64,000 nt of DNA from Aricia agestis (GCF_905147365.1 NC_056423.1:7048501-7112500); one strand, 5' to 3'. Counted from the first letter of the stretch, positions 1 through 11,260 are shown. Translations and numbers: made by a program. Notes: generated from the sequence alone by a model not told the origin.

Positions 1-298
1 TAACGGTGTTTACACTAATATCTTGTATATCTGGCTGTACAGGGTGTAACAAAACTAAGTGATAATACTTTAGGATGTGTATGTGTTCCTCGTAAAGAGT
101 TCACTATGAAAGTAGCAGCGCTGAAAGACCAACTTTTTTTTCACTTTTGTATGGGCCCCAGCGTCACGAGTTTCCCCATACAAAAGTGAAAAAAACTTTT
201 GGTCTTCTTCAAAATGAACGACTTTTTCTATGAGAACAATGATTGTTCTCATAGAAAACGTTGTTCATTTTGACGAGCTCATTCGATGGTTTCAAGAA
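1..298. mobile_element. MITE fragment with two nested hairpins
   Basis: From about position 46 the sequence resembles the element at 50793-51035: both have GGTGTAACAA, then CTAAGTGATA, then GAAAGTAGCAGCGCTGAAAG. Two hairpins are visible. One has arms near 127-160 and 172-205 around a GGGGCCCC-like centre. The other is a near-perfect palindrome at 209-274 with arms of about 32 bp. The 18-bp word that opens the window recurs at 299-316, so the left edge probably lies inside another copy of the next element. No coding potential is seen. Confidence 0.55.
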
Positions 299-516
299 TA
301 ACGGTGTTTACACTAACACACTGAATAAGTCAAATAATTAAAGCAGGTAAGTTACAAGGTTTGTTAAAATTATAGGGAAGAAATGAGTCGCCTTTGTTGT
401 ATAAATGTTATAAAATTTTAGTTATCCACTTCTCTCACTCATGTCTTCAAAACAATAAAAAAAAAACTAAAACAAATTAAATCTTAAAATAGCTGAGTTA
501 GCATAAAACACCGTTA
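299..516. mobile_element. MITE with TAACGGTGTTT termini
   Basis: The segment begins TAACGGTGTTT and ends AAACACCGTTA, an 11-bp terminal inverted repeat around about 200 bp of AT-rich non-coding DNA. The family is not recognised and no clear target duplication is seen. Confidence 0.5.
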
Positions 517-1999
517 CTCCATTAGAGTTACCTTACCTCAAATGTAATAAGACTGGAGTTCCTGGGATTTCCTCGTTGACCTGTTGGAGCTTTGAGATTC
601 CATTAGTATACTACTGAGTATCCATTATTTGATCGTCCAAGTCAATTTATTTTAATATGTAAACAAAAATAACGGGATATACTCTAAGAGTGTTGGTAGA
701 AGTAAAATAAAATTACGGTAGGTATACATTTTCGCAGAATGGTGGAAATAGTGAATTTTTTTACATCACTTACGCCTTTCCAATTTTCGATTAGATAGCG
801 TGCCTTGACGCGTATTTTCATCATTTGCTAAATAAAATGTAAAGTGCATCAACTTATTATTATGTTAAATAAAATGCAAAATACAAATCAAGTTAAAAAA
901 AATGCGTGTGGCACTCGTGGACTGCCGCGGTAAAACTATTGAGCATCTAGTCTACACGCATACGTCACACGCGCACAAGCACCGTGCCGAAGTCTACCGA
1001 ACGACGTGTGTCAGGTTAATTTTCGTTACGGAATTTCTTGATTCGGTCGCCGCACTCAAAGCCCGCAATTAAAGCTAAGCAATAGCTTAAAAACTCGCCC
1101 AAATACGAAATCTTTCTACTAGTACTTAATAACGTGACAGCTAATTTCTAAATCAGGAGCATTTTTGCCGCTCATACCAAACCTTAAACCTGGGTATTAT
1201 CGCACAGACGGACAGACTTTCACATTTACCGCGACCATACATTTGCCGCGTTGCCGAGATCGCCCCAAAATCCTATTTTTTACTTATCTTAGTTCAAAAT
1301 TGACCTAAAAAATTCAAACGGCAAATATGTACTTAATGAAATTGTCGATCTATTGGCGTGTGTTTCAGATAAACGTAATTTGTAAATACTAGGGAGATGG
1401 TGATTTTATGCTTGAATATATTGGTATTACTTTGGAAGCTGATATCATGAGTATAATTAACAAAAATAGAAAATTAATAACATAGAAAGGAATGTTCATA
1501 TGCGGAAGATAATTGCTGTATTTTTATTATAATTTACTACCTTTCAAATAATTATGAGTTAATAATACTCTCAAAACGGTAAATTACGGTATCTCCGTAG
1601 GGGGATCGCCTTAAGAGCATTTTATTATTGTAAAACCGCGACGGTTAAACCATAAAAATAGCTCCGCAGTACTAGCCAAATGTTATCCTGGACATTTGGA
1701 ATTCCACGTTATACCTTATGCAGATTCATACGGCTTTCATAACAAGCCTGGGTCGGAATGTCTGCTGCATAGAACATAGATATTACGTGGCTTAGAATTG
1801 TACAATAGTATGCTTAAATATTGTTCTTTAAGTGTTTTTGCTCACGGTTTTGTTGTAACTGGAGACTTTAACACTCGATTTTCTAGTAAAATTTAGCGTT
1901 CTACGCGTGAAGGGGTAACATTCAAACACCCTTTGGTATTAATAATCAATTATCAATAAAATTAATAAAAAGAAAGTATAAAAATAAGTCGGGTTTTCC
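517..1999. other. AT-rich non-coding host DNA with one dispersed repeat
   Basis: No gene is recognised. Positions 895-1055 hold a dispersed repeat containing CGTTACGGAATTTCTTG, which recurs inverted at 26630-26760 and direct at 42345-42720. The rest is low-complexity AT-rich sequence without long frames or clear inverted repeats. Confidence 0.5.
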
Positions 2000-2175
2000 T
2001 TCCTGACGCTATAACTCCAGAACGCACGAATCGATTTCCACGGTTTTGAATTCGTTGGAAAGGTCTCGGGTTCCGTGAGGTCTATAGAAAAAAAATCAGA
2101 AAAAACTTCAAGAGAAAAGCAGGAAAACAGGGAAATAATTTTATGGCAAAACAACGTTTGCCGGGACAGCTAGTA
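2000..2175 (+). mobile_element. Helitron 3' end fragment
   Basis: The stretch ends with CCGGGACAGCTAGT. This is the CTAGT-type terminus typical of lepidopteran Helitrons and matches the 3' ends of the elements at 53508-53803. The body is a non-autonomous remnant. Helitrons leave no target duplication, so only the 3' boundary is firm. Confidence 0.55.
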
Positions 2176-2915
2176 TTAGTATGAATTTGTGTGAGACTTT
2201 CACAATTTTCAGATAAGTGTCAGTTTAGAACTTTTGTCTTGTTCATGCGAAGTGACAGAACCTACTCTGACACAAATCACAATGTAAAAGTTTGTGAATA
2301 TGCCCTAGGCCCTTAGCCTAAGGCTGCCTTACCACCAGAGCTGAGCGGAGCTGTGTTGCGAGGAATGTGTTTTTGTGAAAAACGTGGAACGGAACGTGTT
2401 TCAAAACCTATAGTCAAGTTCATTAAGTAGAATATTATTTGATTTTTTGTTGTTCACGGTCGCTTGCGGTTAAGGATTGAAAAACCGCCTTACAACTTTG
2501 TAGACTCTGCTTTATAATTGCGTAGAGCAAAGTGAAACCTATAGCTTATGTTGTAAAGTAGCAATTTATTTGAATTTTTGTCGGTCGTGGTTGTTTGCAG
2601 CGAGGATCAGGAAAGCGACTTTAAAAGAACATTTTGATTTTTCTGCATAATATTTATATATTCCGACTGGATCTAAGTATTAATAATTATATTAAATAAA
2701 ATATTATATCAAATTACTAAATGGCGCCCGCAACTCCGTTGCAAAAAGATCTTTAGTCGCGCTGGAACCGTACATTTTTAAAAAGTATGTCCATTTCTAG
2801 GACTCAAAGTATCTCCATACCAAATTTCATCAAAATCCGTTCAGTGGTTTAAGCGTGAAGAGATAATAGACAGACAGACAACATACACTCGCATTTGTAA
2901 TATTAGTAAGGATTA
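2176..2915 (+). repeat. Unassigned DNA plus degraded dispersed repeat at 2718-2915
   Basis: From 2176 to 2717 nothing is recognised. From 2718 the text GCGCCCGCAACTCCGTTGC, then a 'CAAATTTCATCAAAATCCGT' phrase and AGACAGACAG, belongs to a family seen again at 29865-30075, 34175-34440 and 48118-48180. It is non-coding, ends near an AT-rich tail and is probably the 3' end of a non-autonomous element. Confidence 0.5.
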
Positions 2916-3224
2916 ATTATGAATTTCAACAGGGAAGTAGGCATTTCACCATCCGACAAAAATATAAATTATTGAATAACACACGTAATATTTAATTAGT
3001 ACAGAGATTACGGCACGGGATCAAAAAGATAATTAGTACGCGCATAAGATCACAGGCTAATTGTGTTCATCCGGTCTGCTAATGATCTATATTAAATTAA
3101 AGGAAAATAATTAAGATTTTAAGTGAAGAGTTTGGTGTGTGCAAAATTAACAAAATTGTAGCGACACTGCGCCCAATCTCTGTTTTTTATAAAAATCAAA
3201 CAAGTAAACGATGCACATGCTGAA

Positions 3225-3302
3225 AAGCGACTATCGTCACCCATGGACACTCGCATAATCAGAAGAGTTGTAGGTGCGTTGCCTTTTAAGAGGAAATACG
3301 CC
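3225..3302 (-). repeat. Decayed fragment of the pyrimidine-rich SINE-like family
   Basis: CACCCATGGACACTCGCA, AGAAGAGTTG and GTGCGTTGCC, followed by TTTTAAGAGG, match the 3' half of the family described at 43771-44100, in reverse orientation. Both ends are missing. Confidence 0.55.
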
Positions 3303-3744
3303 ATATATATAGATCAAGATAGAGAAGAAGATAGAACGCATGTCACTTCATTTGTATGAAAACGAGCGTGCCACTTTTTTACTACCTACTGTGACGTACC
3401 GATGATAAGAAATGTGCCCATTGTCTAGGCAACCTTTCTATTTGAATTTCTACAGCTCAATGCGGCACATTTTGGCATTTTTAAAATTCCGATTGACGTC
3501 CGATTCCGATAGCAAACTAAAGAAAAGACTTTCGAAAGACGAGCATTGCTCGTCGTTTGGGAACGCGATATGCCACACGAAGTACATACACATGCGGTAT
3601 CTATCTTGATCTATGTCTGTGGAGTACGCTCTATTTCCACGAAATTTCGAAAGTAAAGAAATAGAGCTTGCTTGATGCACTGCGTACACACTTTTAAAAT
3701 TACTCATTTATATTATATCAATTAGACCAGAAAATCGGTACAAA

Positions 3745-3835
3745 CCTGACTGGCTACTTCGATGATACCGGCTACCGTCACCAAAATTGGTGTCGAAAGC
3801 AATAATAATTTATTATATCGTACCTGGAAGAATTA
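3745..3835 (+). repeat. tRNA-derived SINE tail fragment
   Basis: The words GACTGGCTACTTCGATGA, ACCGGCTACCGTCACC and GGTGTCGAAAGCAATAATAA correspond to the 3' tail of the tRNA-headed SINE at 51170-51535. The tRNA-like head is absent here. Confidence 0.5.
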
Positions 3836-3919
3836 TAAGATTTAATAATTTGAGCATTAATAATTTAATAATTTGAGCATTAATATTTTGTATTATACCT
3901 AGAACAACAAAAAAAAAAC

Positions 3920-4200
3920 AGAAATACCACGTCCTCACAGAAAACCGGCGTGAAACAGCGCTTACGATGTGTTTCGCCGAGTGGTTGAGTTTGCTGGAGG
4001 CCCAATCCCATACAATATTCCCTACCCTCCCTTATTCCCTTCCCTTCCCATCCCTACCCTCCTCTATCACCCCATTCCCTTTTAAAAGGCCGGCAACGCA
4101 CCTGCAGCTCTTCTGATGCTGCGAGTGTCCATGGGCGACGGAAGTTGCTTTCCATCAGGTGACCCGTTTGCTCGTTTGCCCCCTTATTTCATAAAAAAAA
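3920..4200 (+). mobile_element. SINE-like element, 5'-truncated copy
   Basis: This copy starts at GAAATACCAC and lacks the GTGGGAGAGCCATGC head. It carries the ACCGGCGTGAAACAGCGC block, a CCCTACCCTCC-type pyrimidine-rich middle and the conserved CTCTTCTGATGCTGCGAGTG to TTGCCCCCTTATTTCATAA end with an A-run. Head-to-tail polarity and the terminal poly(A) argue for retroposition. Confidence 0.7.
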
Positions 4201-4357
4201 CAGAAACTATTCGATTCCAAATATGGAATGTTTTCGAGCCGAAATTCTGGGAGTCGTGTTCGATAACTTGTTTGCGGAGTGAGTTTAGATGTTCTGAATA
4301 AAAATCATTTTTCCGTTTCTATGCATGTACATTGCATGTACATTGCATCGTTCGCAT

Positions 4358-4386
4358 GTGTGTGTGTGTGTGTGTGCGTGCGTGGG

Positions 4387-4466
<80 letters not shown>

Positions 4467-4480
4467 TGTGTGTGTGTGTT
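4358..4480. repeat. (TG)n/(CGTG)n microsatellite
   Basis: A TG dinucleotide run grades into about two dozen CGTG tetranucleotides and back to TG. Open frames on both strands here encode only RACV or HART repeats and are artefacts of the repeat. Confidence 0.95.
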
Positions 4481-5865
4481 GGATCGAAGCCTTACTAGGT
4501 CTAATAATAATAATAATACATAATATGTCATTTAATCATTAAAATATTTTTGAGGTAAGGAAAATCAGGTGCTATAATGGTACGGACAGACACAGCCAGA
4601 CACTTCAAACTTATTATACCCTTTCGTTGGAGGTTAAAAAGACTGATTATATTAAATTTTATTATAATTAGAACGAAGCTTAGTTTTAGTCTGTGTTATG
4701 TTATTCATAATTATTTAATTACTTAAGCTTAATAACACTAATAATATTAGTACAATTATATATTCATATTTACACTTATAATTAACTAAAACAATCATAT
4801 TCGAATGTGTAATTAAATGATAATACTGTGATGATATTATTTCATGTTGATTTTATCGAATAATTAGAATAATAGACATCTAAACTTCTGTGCTAATTCA
4901 TACGGATATTAATTCAAAAGTAATAATATGTCTGTCTGTCCTCCCGCCACTGAATAGGCGAAATTTTAGCAAAAATACTTTGAGTCGCGGGTTATAGGTA
5001 CATACGCAAGGTATTAATCCAGAAAAAATTACGGTTTTGAGTAGCTCATTGTGGCACAAGTCTGGTGTATATTGTAAAAAAATCGATTGTTAGTTTCTCA
5101 CAGGACCGATTTTGTTTAAAAGAAAAGAAAAAAGAAAGATCTAAGTTCTAGAATGCAATCACGTTATAAAATATAGAACATAGAATAGCATTTACAAACA
5201 TAATATTATATAAGATCCAAACTAAAATCATAAATCTGAGAGTCTATCCATATTATGTCTGTCTACTTATATTACTTTTTTCGCCCAAAATCGATTTAGC
5301 TCAAAAATTGTTATGGAGATACTTCGAATAGGGATCCTTTACCGGGATCCTTTCCATGCGGTATACTTTTTATCACGGAAAAATGTACGACTCTCACCCC
5401 TTAAATTAATTTTTCTGAGGCATATTTGTTGGCGTTATCTAGTATAATAATAATATTATTATATTCAGATTAGGTGCAATATAACACCAACGCAGGCGAT
5501 AGTTCGGAAAACTTCCAACGTCCGCCATTTTGGAAACTGAAACTTGGCGCGTTCAATCTTCTACGGATCGTTAAGAAGATTAATCAAGGGCTTATTGTTT
5601 AGATTTTAGATTCAGGGACGTATCGTTTATAACGTCCTTTGTTCCTCACCCCGAGGTATTTGCAAATCATTATTACCTCCCATCCTTTGTGTTTGCGTAT
5701 AAACTATGGGCGCAAATTTTGGTTTATTCCAGTTTAACCTCTTTCACACTCGCCGCCATAATAGAGCTATAAAGGTCCTAGAAGAATGTGCTTGCACGCT
5801 GATATGGAACCCGTGAGCAACGGTATAGCATGTTGGCAGATATTTATTATGTTAAATTAGTTTTC
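4481..5865. other. AT-rich host DNA without recognised genes
   Basis: A short AAT run lies at about 4503-4518. Fragments with CTGTCTGTCC (near 4930) and a 'GGAGATACTTCGAATAGGGATC' type phrase (near 5313) look like degraded dispersed repeat tails. No inverted repeat or coding region was supported. Confidence 0.4.
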
Positions 5866-6198
5866 CGTGGGAGAGCCATGCTTCGGCACGAATGGGCTGG
5901 CTCGACCGGAGAAATACCACGGGCTCACATAAAACCGGCGTGAAACAGCGCTTGCGCGGTGTTTCGCCGAGTGAGTGAGTTTACTGGAGGCTCAATTCTC
6001 TTCTTCCTTCCCTATCCTCTCTTGTTCCTTCCCTACCCTCCCCTATTCCCTTCCCTACCCTCCCCTATTATCCTATTCACTCTTAAAAGCCCGGCAACGC
6101 ACCTGCAGCTCTTTTGATGCTGCGAGTGTCCATGGGCGACGGAAGTTGCTTTCCATCAAGTGACCTGTTTGCACGTTTGCCCCCTTATTTCATAAAAA
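5866..6198 (+). mobile_element. SINE-like element, full-length copy
   Basis: This copy begins with the complete head GTGGGAGAGCCATGCTTCGG, then CGGCTCGACCGG-like text, the ACCGGCGTGAAACAGCGC block, CCCTACCCTCCCCTATT repeats and the TTATTTCATAAAAAA end. It is one of roughly nine copies in the window. I see no canonical tRNA-type head, so the promoter class is unclear. Confidence 0.75.
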
Positions 6199-6930
6199 AG
6201 GGCTTGAAAAGCTTAACATTTTATTGTATGGCGTAAAATATTTTAACAGTTGGAGTTGAAGTTAAGGAGGGTATAATGTACGAAAAAATTTGGATAATCA
6301 TTTCATTACATAATTTGGTACAGGTGCTACCAAGAGATAACATACTGACACTCGAAAGTGATAGTGTACTATGAAACTTTAGAATATTAATAAGTAAGAT
6401 TTAAGCAATACAGTTTGAGATCTCCTAAACGGTGCTTATAAAACAGACAATATAATATTTTACTTCCCAAAAGAAAAAGTAAAGCCAAAGGAAGCTCGCC
6501 TGAAAGTTATTATATAATAGTTCCTAACGTTTCCTAAACTCTTAGTATTCTTCATAAGCTATTTCCTCCAGGGGTTATAATGCTGCACTGTGTTCTAAGC
6601 CACACACCCCGTTATGTTCAGTAGTGTGAGTAATAAAATCCTAGAGATGTACTTTGAAGAAATTAATGCCAATTCTATCTGGGGGCACAGGAGTGCCCCC
6701 GCCAAGATGAGCCAAGCGAAGCGCGCAAGGGCACTGCCTACCTTTTCTCGAAACGTTTCGTCGTATTTTTGAACCCTCGTAACTTTGGTTTGGATAATGC
6801 CAAATAGTTGAAATTTTCAAGATTTCCATAGTTACTTTAATCAGCTTCCTTTATGTTATATAAATAACCATAAGTACTTTTTGCCGCAACAAAATATTAT
6901 AGCTATATTTTTATGGTATAACTGGATATT
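6199..6930. other. Unassigned DNA with a small GC-rich hairpin repeat
   Basis: Mostly AT-rich. Around 6680-6700 the text GGGGGCACAGGAGTGCCCCC forms a perfect 8-bp stem, followed by an AGCGAAGCGCGC stretch. It resembles a fragment of a dispersed element, but no second copy lies in this window. Confidence 0.35.
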
Positions 6931-7395
6931 CCGCGCGGCTTCGCCCGCGTAATTTAGAAATGTCACGAAAACCGTACATTTTTCCGCAAAAAAAAAACCT
7001 ATGTCCTTTCACGTGGTCTATTCTTCATGACGTGTGTCAAATAACACAAAAATTTCCTCCGTTTGTTCCACATTTTCCTCTATTTCTTCGCTCCTATTAG
7101 TCTAAGCGTAGTAAATGTAGCCTTTCTTGATAAGTAGGCTATCTAACACTGAAATAATTTTTCAAATCGGACCAGCAGTTCCTGAGATTAGCGCGTTCAA
7201 ATAAGTCATTTCAAATAATTCCTTCCGTTTTTCCACACTTTCCTCTATTTCTTCGCTCCTATTAGTATTAGCATAATAAAATATAGCCTATATCCTTCCT
7301 CAATAAATGGGCTATCTAAGACTGAAAGGATTTTTAAAATCGGTCCAGTAGTTCCTGAGATTAGCGCGTTCAAACAAACAAACAAACAATTATAA
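6931..7395 (+). repeat. Dispersed repeat tail with internal tandem duplication
   Basis: The segment opens with CCGCGCGGCTTCGCCCGCG and contains two diverged copies of a block of about 170 bp. Each copy has TCTATTTCTTCGCTCCTATT, then GGCTATCTAA, then CCTGAGATTAGCGCGTTCAA. It ends in an AAAC run. A related head occurs at 29363. It is non-coding. Confidence 0.5.
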
Positions 7396-7834
7396 TAAGT
7401 ATTATATAATTTATAATATAATATATAATATTATAATATTATATAGTATAGATATAGATTATTTTTACTTAAGCACATAATATGAAAATAACAAACCAGC
7501 AAAGAAATCACTGATGGAAAGCAAACACTATCGCCCATGAATACGATACCTATATTATTGTACTAATGATAATAATAGACGACGTCTTTGTGTTAAATAC
7601 TATTTAAAATCCGATATGAGGGCTCACGTCATCTTTAAGGCAGTGTTTTATATATATATTTTAATAGAAAACTTGACTGACCGATGACAATAATAGAAAT
7701 AAAAATTACTACTTATATGAAAGCACAAATCAATAGGCATGATAGTTTTTCCGTAAAGTATACCACAAAAGTGTTTAGATTCTGGAATATTATACTACTG
7801 ATGATAATAAGATAAAAATATAGAAGTTGGGTAG
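7396..7834. other. AT-rich DNA with a tiny SINE fragment
   Basis: TA-rich sequence. At about 7505-7545, GATGGAAAGCAAACACTATC and CGCCCATGAA look like a degraded reverse-strand scrap of the SINE-like family. Nothing else is recognised. Confidence 0.35.
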
Positions 7835-8150
7835 TTTTTTTTAATGAAATAAGGGGGCGCTCATGGCCACTTGCAGCATCAGAAGAGCTGCAGGTGCGTT
7901 GCCGGTCTTTTAAGAGGGAATAGGGTAATAGGGTAGGGGAGGGTAGGGAAGGTAATAGGGTAGAGTTGGGAAGGAAATAGGAAATAGGGGAGGGTAGGGA
8001 AGGGAAAAGGGTAGGGATTGGGCCTCCGGTAAACTCACTCACACGGCGAATCACAACGCAAGCGTTGTTTCACGTCGGTTTTCTGTGAGCCCGTGGTATT
8101 TCTCCGGTCTAGCCGGGCCATTCATGTCGAAGCATGGCTCTCCCACGGTC
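7835..8150 (-). mobile_element. SINE-like element, full-length reverse copy
   Basis: Read on the minus strand, this copy runs from the ACCGTGGGAGAGCCATGC head near 8150 through the purine/pyrimidine-rich middle to the poly(A) end near 7835. The long minus-strand open frame across it is low-complexity and not a gene. Confidence 0.75.
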
Positions 8151-8845
8151 CCTTTTAAAAGAAGATGTTGCACCTAATTTTATTCATCGTGCCGGAAACA
8201 CAGGTACATGTTTTCAGGGAAAGAACTATATTATAATATCTATGTTTTTAGATTGAGCGGTTTGGCACAGTAATTATAGTAACAGACAGACATAAGACAC
8301 ATCTATAGGATTAGTGCGAATTGGGTATGTCAAATATTTTACTAATGCGTTAAAAACTTTCGAACCTTAGCGACACAACAGTTCCGAAATTGAAAAAAAA
8401 AATCTTTGAAAAACAAAAATGTTTAAAATACTAAAAATCTTTTATGCCGCTGTAACTGTTTTCTAACTATTGTATATTTTGTTTTAACGGAAACCAATTT
8501 CCTCCTGCAGTCTGTAACAACTGATATAGGTTTTGGGAATACTCTGTATTTCAACCTATATTTTGGTTGTTGTATTGTCTTACCTCCTCTAAGGATCATA
8601 GATTCTGAGTATAATATAGGTTGTAGGCTGTTTGGCTTAAAAGCTATTCAAAATGATACAAAACGTCACGAAAAAACTGATTTTTTATATTTTGTATTTA
8701 ACTCTCCAAGAAATCATTACTTGAACTTTTACTGAATCTTAGAAATTTCTATAGGCTTTAGTTCGGTGTTTCTCACGTGGTCACCAGTCATCCAAGTACA
8801 CTTGACAGGCAAACTGTCGCTCTGTAGGTCGCTCTATATTATAAT
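8151..8845. other. Host DNA, nothing recognised
   Basis: AT-rich unique-looking sequence without supported genes, inverted repeats or matches elsewhere in the window. Confidence 0.35.
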
Positions 8846-9045
8846 TGCAAACTCAAACTCATTTTTTTTTTATATTCAGAATAAATTTTTGCAAATATTC
8901 TCTGAACGTCGGGTCTACACCGGTGCCTACCATCGGTTCGGGAACTAACCCGGCGAGAAGAACCGGCGTAAGAAACTCGCACGATGCCCATTTTATTTAC
9001 CAAAAAAAAAGTGAGAAAAAAATTAATCTTTTATAATAAAGTTTA
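8846..9045 (-). mobile_element. LINE 3' tail (same family as 49215-50085)
   Basis: On the minus strand this reads CGTGCGAGTTTCTTACGCCG, GGTTCTTCTCGCCGGG and CCGAACCGATGG, ending in an AT-rich tail. This matches the 3' untranslated region downstream of the reverse transcriptase fragment at 49230-49808. It contains no coding sequence. Confidence 0.65.
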
Positions 9046-9271
9046 CAATGCTGTCAATGTCATACTTCTAATGTCAAAATGGATGCAATGATTACTAACT
9101 GGCCGCATTTTACGCCAAGCTTTTTAAATATGTCATGTCTATTATACAGTCATCTATACCATGCTAGTGCTCTTGTATATCTTATTGACACAATGAGGAC
9201 GACTCGATCAAGATACGATATATCCCGAAATAGACAATAGTCGTTTGTGCCGTGACGTTGACTTGACGTTA
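9046..9271. other. Host DNA at the Polinton insertion site
   Basis: Ordinary AT-rich DNA leading to the GATATG target site. No gene or repeat is recognised. Confidence 0.4.
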
Positions 9272-9277
9272 GATATG
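9272..9277. repeat. Left 6-bp target-site duplication (GATATG)
   Basis: GATATG directly precedes the left terminal AGTAGAGG. The same six bases directly follow the right terminus at 26193-26198. A 6-bp duplication is the known size for Maverick/Polinton integration. Confidence 0.92.
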
Positions 9278-9642
9278 AGTAGAGGATATATGTACGTTCT
9301 GGACCACATACCGACTATTGTAAGAAGATCTCTCTGTTGTGTGTATATGTAATGTGAGTGGTGTTTCATGTTATGTTGGTGATAGTATAAAATGGCTAGA
9401 TTTTTAATGATCACTATCAGCCTCAGCAGGTGTAGGTATGTGTGTTTTGTGTAGTGCGGCGGGCGGTGCTGCGGCGGTGGTCGGTGCAGCGGCGGCGAGG
9501 GGCTGTGGTGTTGGTGCTGCGACCTCATGAGCGCTGTGTTGGTTGGTCACAGGGGTGGTGTGTGATGATGTTTTCTTGAATTATTTTAATTAGGCAACCG
9601 GAGACTGGTTGTGAGGTATTTTTTATTAATGTAGTTTAATGT
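9278..9642. repeat. Left terminal inverted repeat of the Polinton
   Basis: The outer 336 bp (9278-9613) match the reverse complement of 25857-26192 without a gap. The inner 29 bp still match after an insertion of about 30 bp that is present only in the right copy. A GC-rich stretch lies at about 9455-9515 in otherwise AT-rich DNA. An open frame within it (minus strand from 9528) is duplicated in the right repeat. Confidence 0.93.
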
Positions 9643-9810
9643 GATTGGTGATAAGTGGTTATGGAAGATTCCATAATGTTGTGCTATATATTCATGATGT
9701 TTCCTTAAATTATTTTAATTAGGCAGCCGGAGCCTGGTTGTGAGGTATTTTTTTTATGTGTTTTGTGATAAGTGGTTATGGAAAATTCCGTAATGTTGCG
9801 CTATATATTC
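9565..9810 (+). repeat. Subterminal tandem duplication of the TIR inner edge
   Basis: Unit 1 (9565-9693) and unit 2 (9694-9810) share ATGATGTTT, TTATTTTAATTAGGCA, CCTGGTTGTGAGGTATTTTT (or the ACTGG variant), GATAAGTGGTTATGGAA and GCTATATATTC. Unit 1 overlaps the TIR. Unit 2 is inside it and has no counterpart at the right end. Confidence 0.85.
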
Positions 9811-10171
9811 TCAGTTTTATGAGGTTGTTTTTAAATGGAATGTTATCAATTATTATTTTATTCATTCTACGCAAAGGAAGTGGGAAAACGATAATGTATC
9901 ATTTGTATTGTGAGCATACAATATGAAAAACGTGGACAGTTTTGATTTATGTTGGTTTTGTATGGAAAATGGAAGTTTTCTTATTACATTATCAAAAGGG
10001 TATGAAAAGATGATGATGTAGTCATATTGTGTAAAAATATGTTTTGATGTATTAGATAAAAATATATATGTGTTTATGATATTGTGTTTGTCGGGGAGTC
10101 CTATATTTTTTGAAATTACGTTTGGTGATATTAGTTGCAACGTGTTGCAACATAACTCCCACACACGCTAG

Positions 10172-10179
10172 TATAAAAA
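10172..10179 (+). promoter_or_regulatory. Candidate TATA box for orf297
   Basis: TATAAAAA lies 86-93 bp before the ATG at 10265, with no ATG between them in that frame. Position and sequence suit an insect core promoter. This is a prediction from sequence only. Confidence 0.45.
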
Positions 10180-10264
10180 CAATACATTTGCAAAATGTAG
10201 ATCATTTTAATAACAGTTAATAGACTTGTTGTTGTAAATTGCTATTAATTTCAGTGTAAATATT

Positions 10265-11158
10265 ATGTTATTTACTAGTTTATTACCATGGGTGGTGATG
10301 TTGTACATTCAACGTGAGAACAGTACAGATATTATGGTGGTGAGAAACATTTCAAAGTCAGTAAATGAAGATTTGTTGAATTTATGCAATAACAATTATT
10401 GGTATGTAAAGAATGTAACACTTTTCGAAGCGAATGGTGTTTTGATAAGAGACTGGTTGATAAAGTTCTATCTTTATGAAGATGTTGCTCGAGATGATGG
10501 ACATTTTTCTCCCCTCAAACACCCCATTATCGTGAGTAGTTTTCATCGTCGTTGTAATCATCATTATAATCGTTTTCATCATGGAGCACATTCGTGTGAC
10601 AAGAAAACTCATCAGAGGAGTATACGTATATGTAATGATGAACATATATTATTATTATATAAATTAGAAGTTGTGAGATTTATTGATACTAATAATAACT
10701 CTCGAAACAAGCGAAGTGGTAATATGCGGAAAACGAATACTCTACAGCAGTCATGGACCTCTGATATGTTCGAGCAGACATTCAAAGATGACAAAGGATT
10801 GGAGATTAATGTAAAGGTGGCTAGATTTGATCCTAATCATATTCACAAAAATAATAGTAACCATCGAAAGAAGTTGAATATGAGTAGTGGAGCAACAGCT
10901 AATGATGTGGTACGTGAGGAATTAACAACAACTATAGCAACATCATCAATAACCCCCCTTAATAAGACGTCTCCTTTAACGACAACACTATCACCAACAA
11001 CATCATCAACAACATTTGCTCCTTTAAGTGAAAAATGTATGCAATATAAGACAATAATTGAAGGTGTTATCCATTGGAGCTATGATGAATGGGAAAAAAT
11101 AAAAAAGGGACACATAACTGATGGTGAATGTAGTCACAAAATACCATTAAAAATTTAA
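10265..11158 (+). CDS. Polinton hypothetical protein, 297 aa, Ser/Thr-rich
   Basis: The function is not recognised. The protein opens with a hydrophobic stretch (MLFTSLLPWVVMLYI) that could act as a signal peptide or membrane anchor. A His-rich patch follows (about residues 92-108). Near residues 216-251 is a Thr/Ser-rich, mucin-like segment, and the C-terminus is cysteine-containing with the phrase IHWSYDEWEKI. The last motif loosely resembles acidic-Trp phrases in orf147 and orf218 of the same element. The start is the first ATG after a TATA box. The gene is first from the left end and reads inward. A secreted or envelope-like role is possible but unproven. Confidence 0.6.
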   Translation: MLFTSLLPWVVMLYIQRENSTDIMVVRNISKSVNEDLLNLCNNNYWYVKNVTLFEANGVLIRDWLIKFYLYEDVARDDGHFSPLKHPIIVSSFHRRCNHHYNRFHHGAHSCDKKTHQRSIRICNDEHILLLYKLEVVRFIDTNNNSRNKRSGNMRKTNTLQQSWTSDMFEQTFKDDKGLEINVKVARFDPNHIHKNNSNHRKKLNMSSGATANDVVREELTTTIATSSITPLNKTSPLTTTLSPTTSSTTFAPLSEKCMQYKTIIEGVIHWSYDEWEKIKKGHITDGECSHKIPLKI

Positions 11159-11260
11159 TTAACATGAAAGATGATGTCACTGGAAGTGGTTTTGAATCGT
11201 GAACATTTGTTATTATCACTTGGTGGTTTGACCTTTAAAAAGTTGTAGAGCTATTTCAAC

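Noticed and set aside
4279..4542. RACV/HART repeat open frames
   Set aside because: Produced by the (CGTG)n microsatellite.
9862..10164. 100-codon minus-strand frame at the left of the Polinton
   Set aside because: It starts at GTG rather than ATG, is AT-rich, has no motif and faces against the neighbouring gene.
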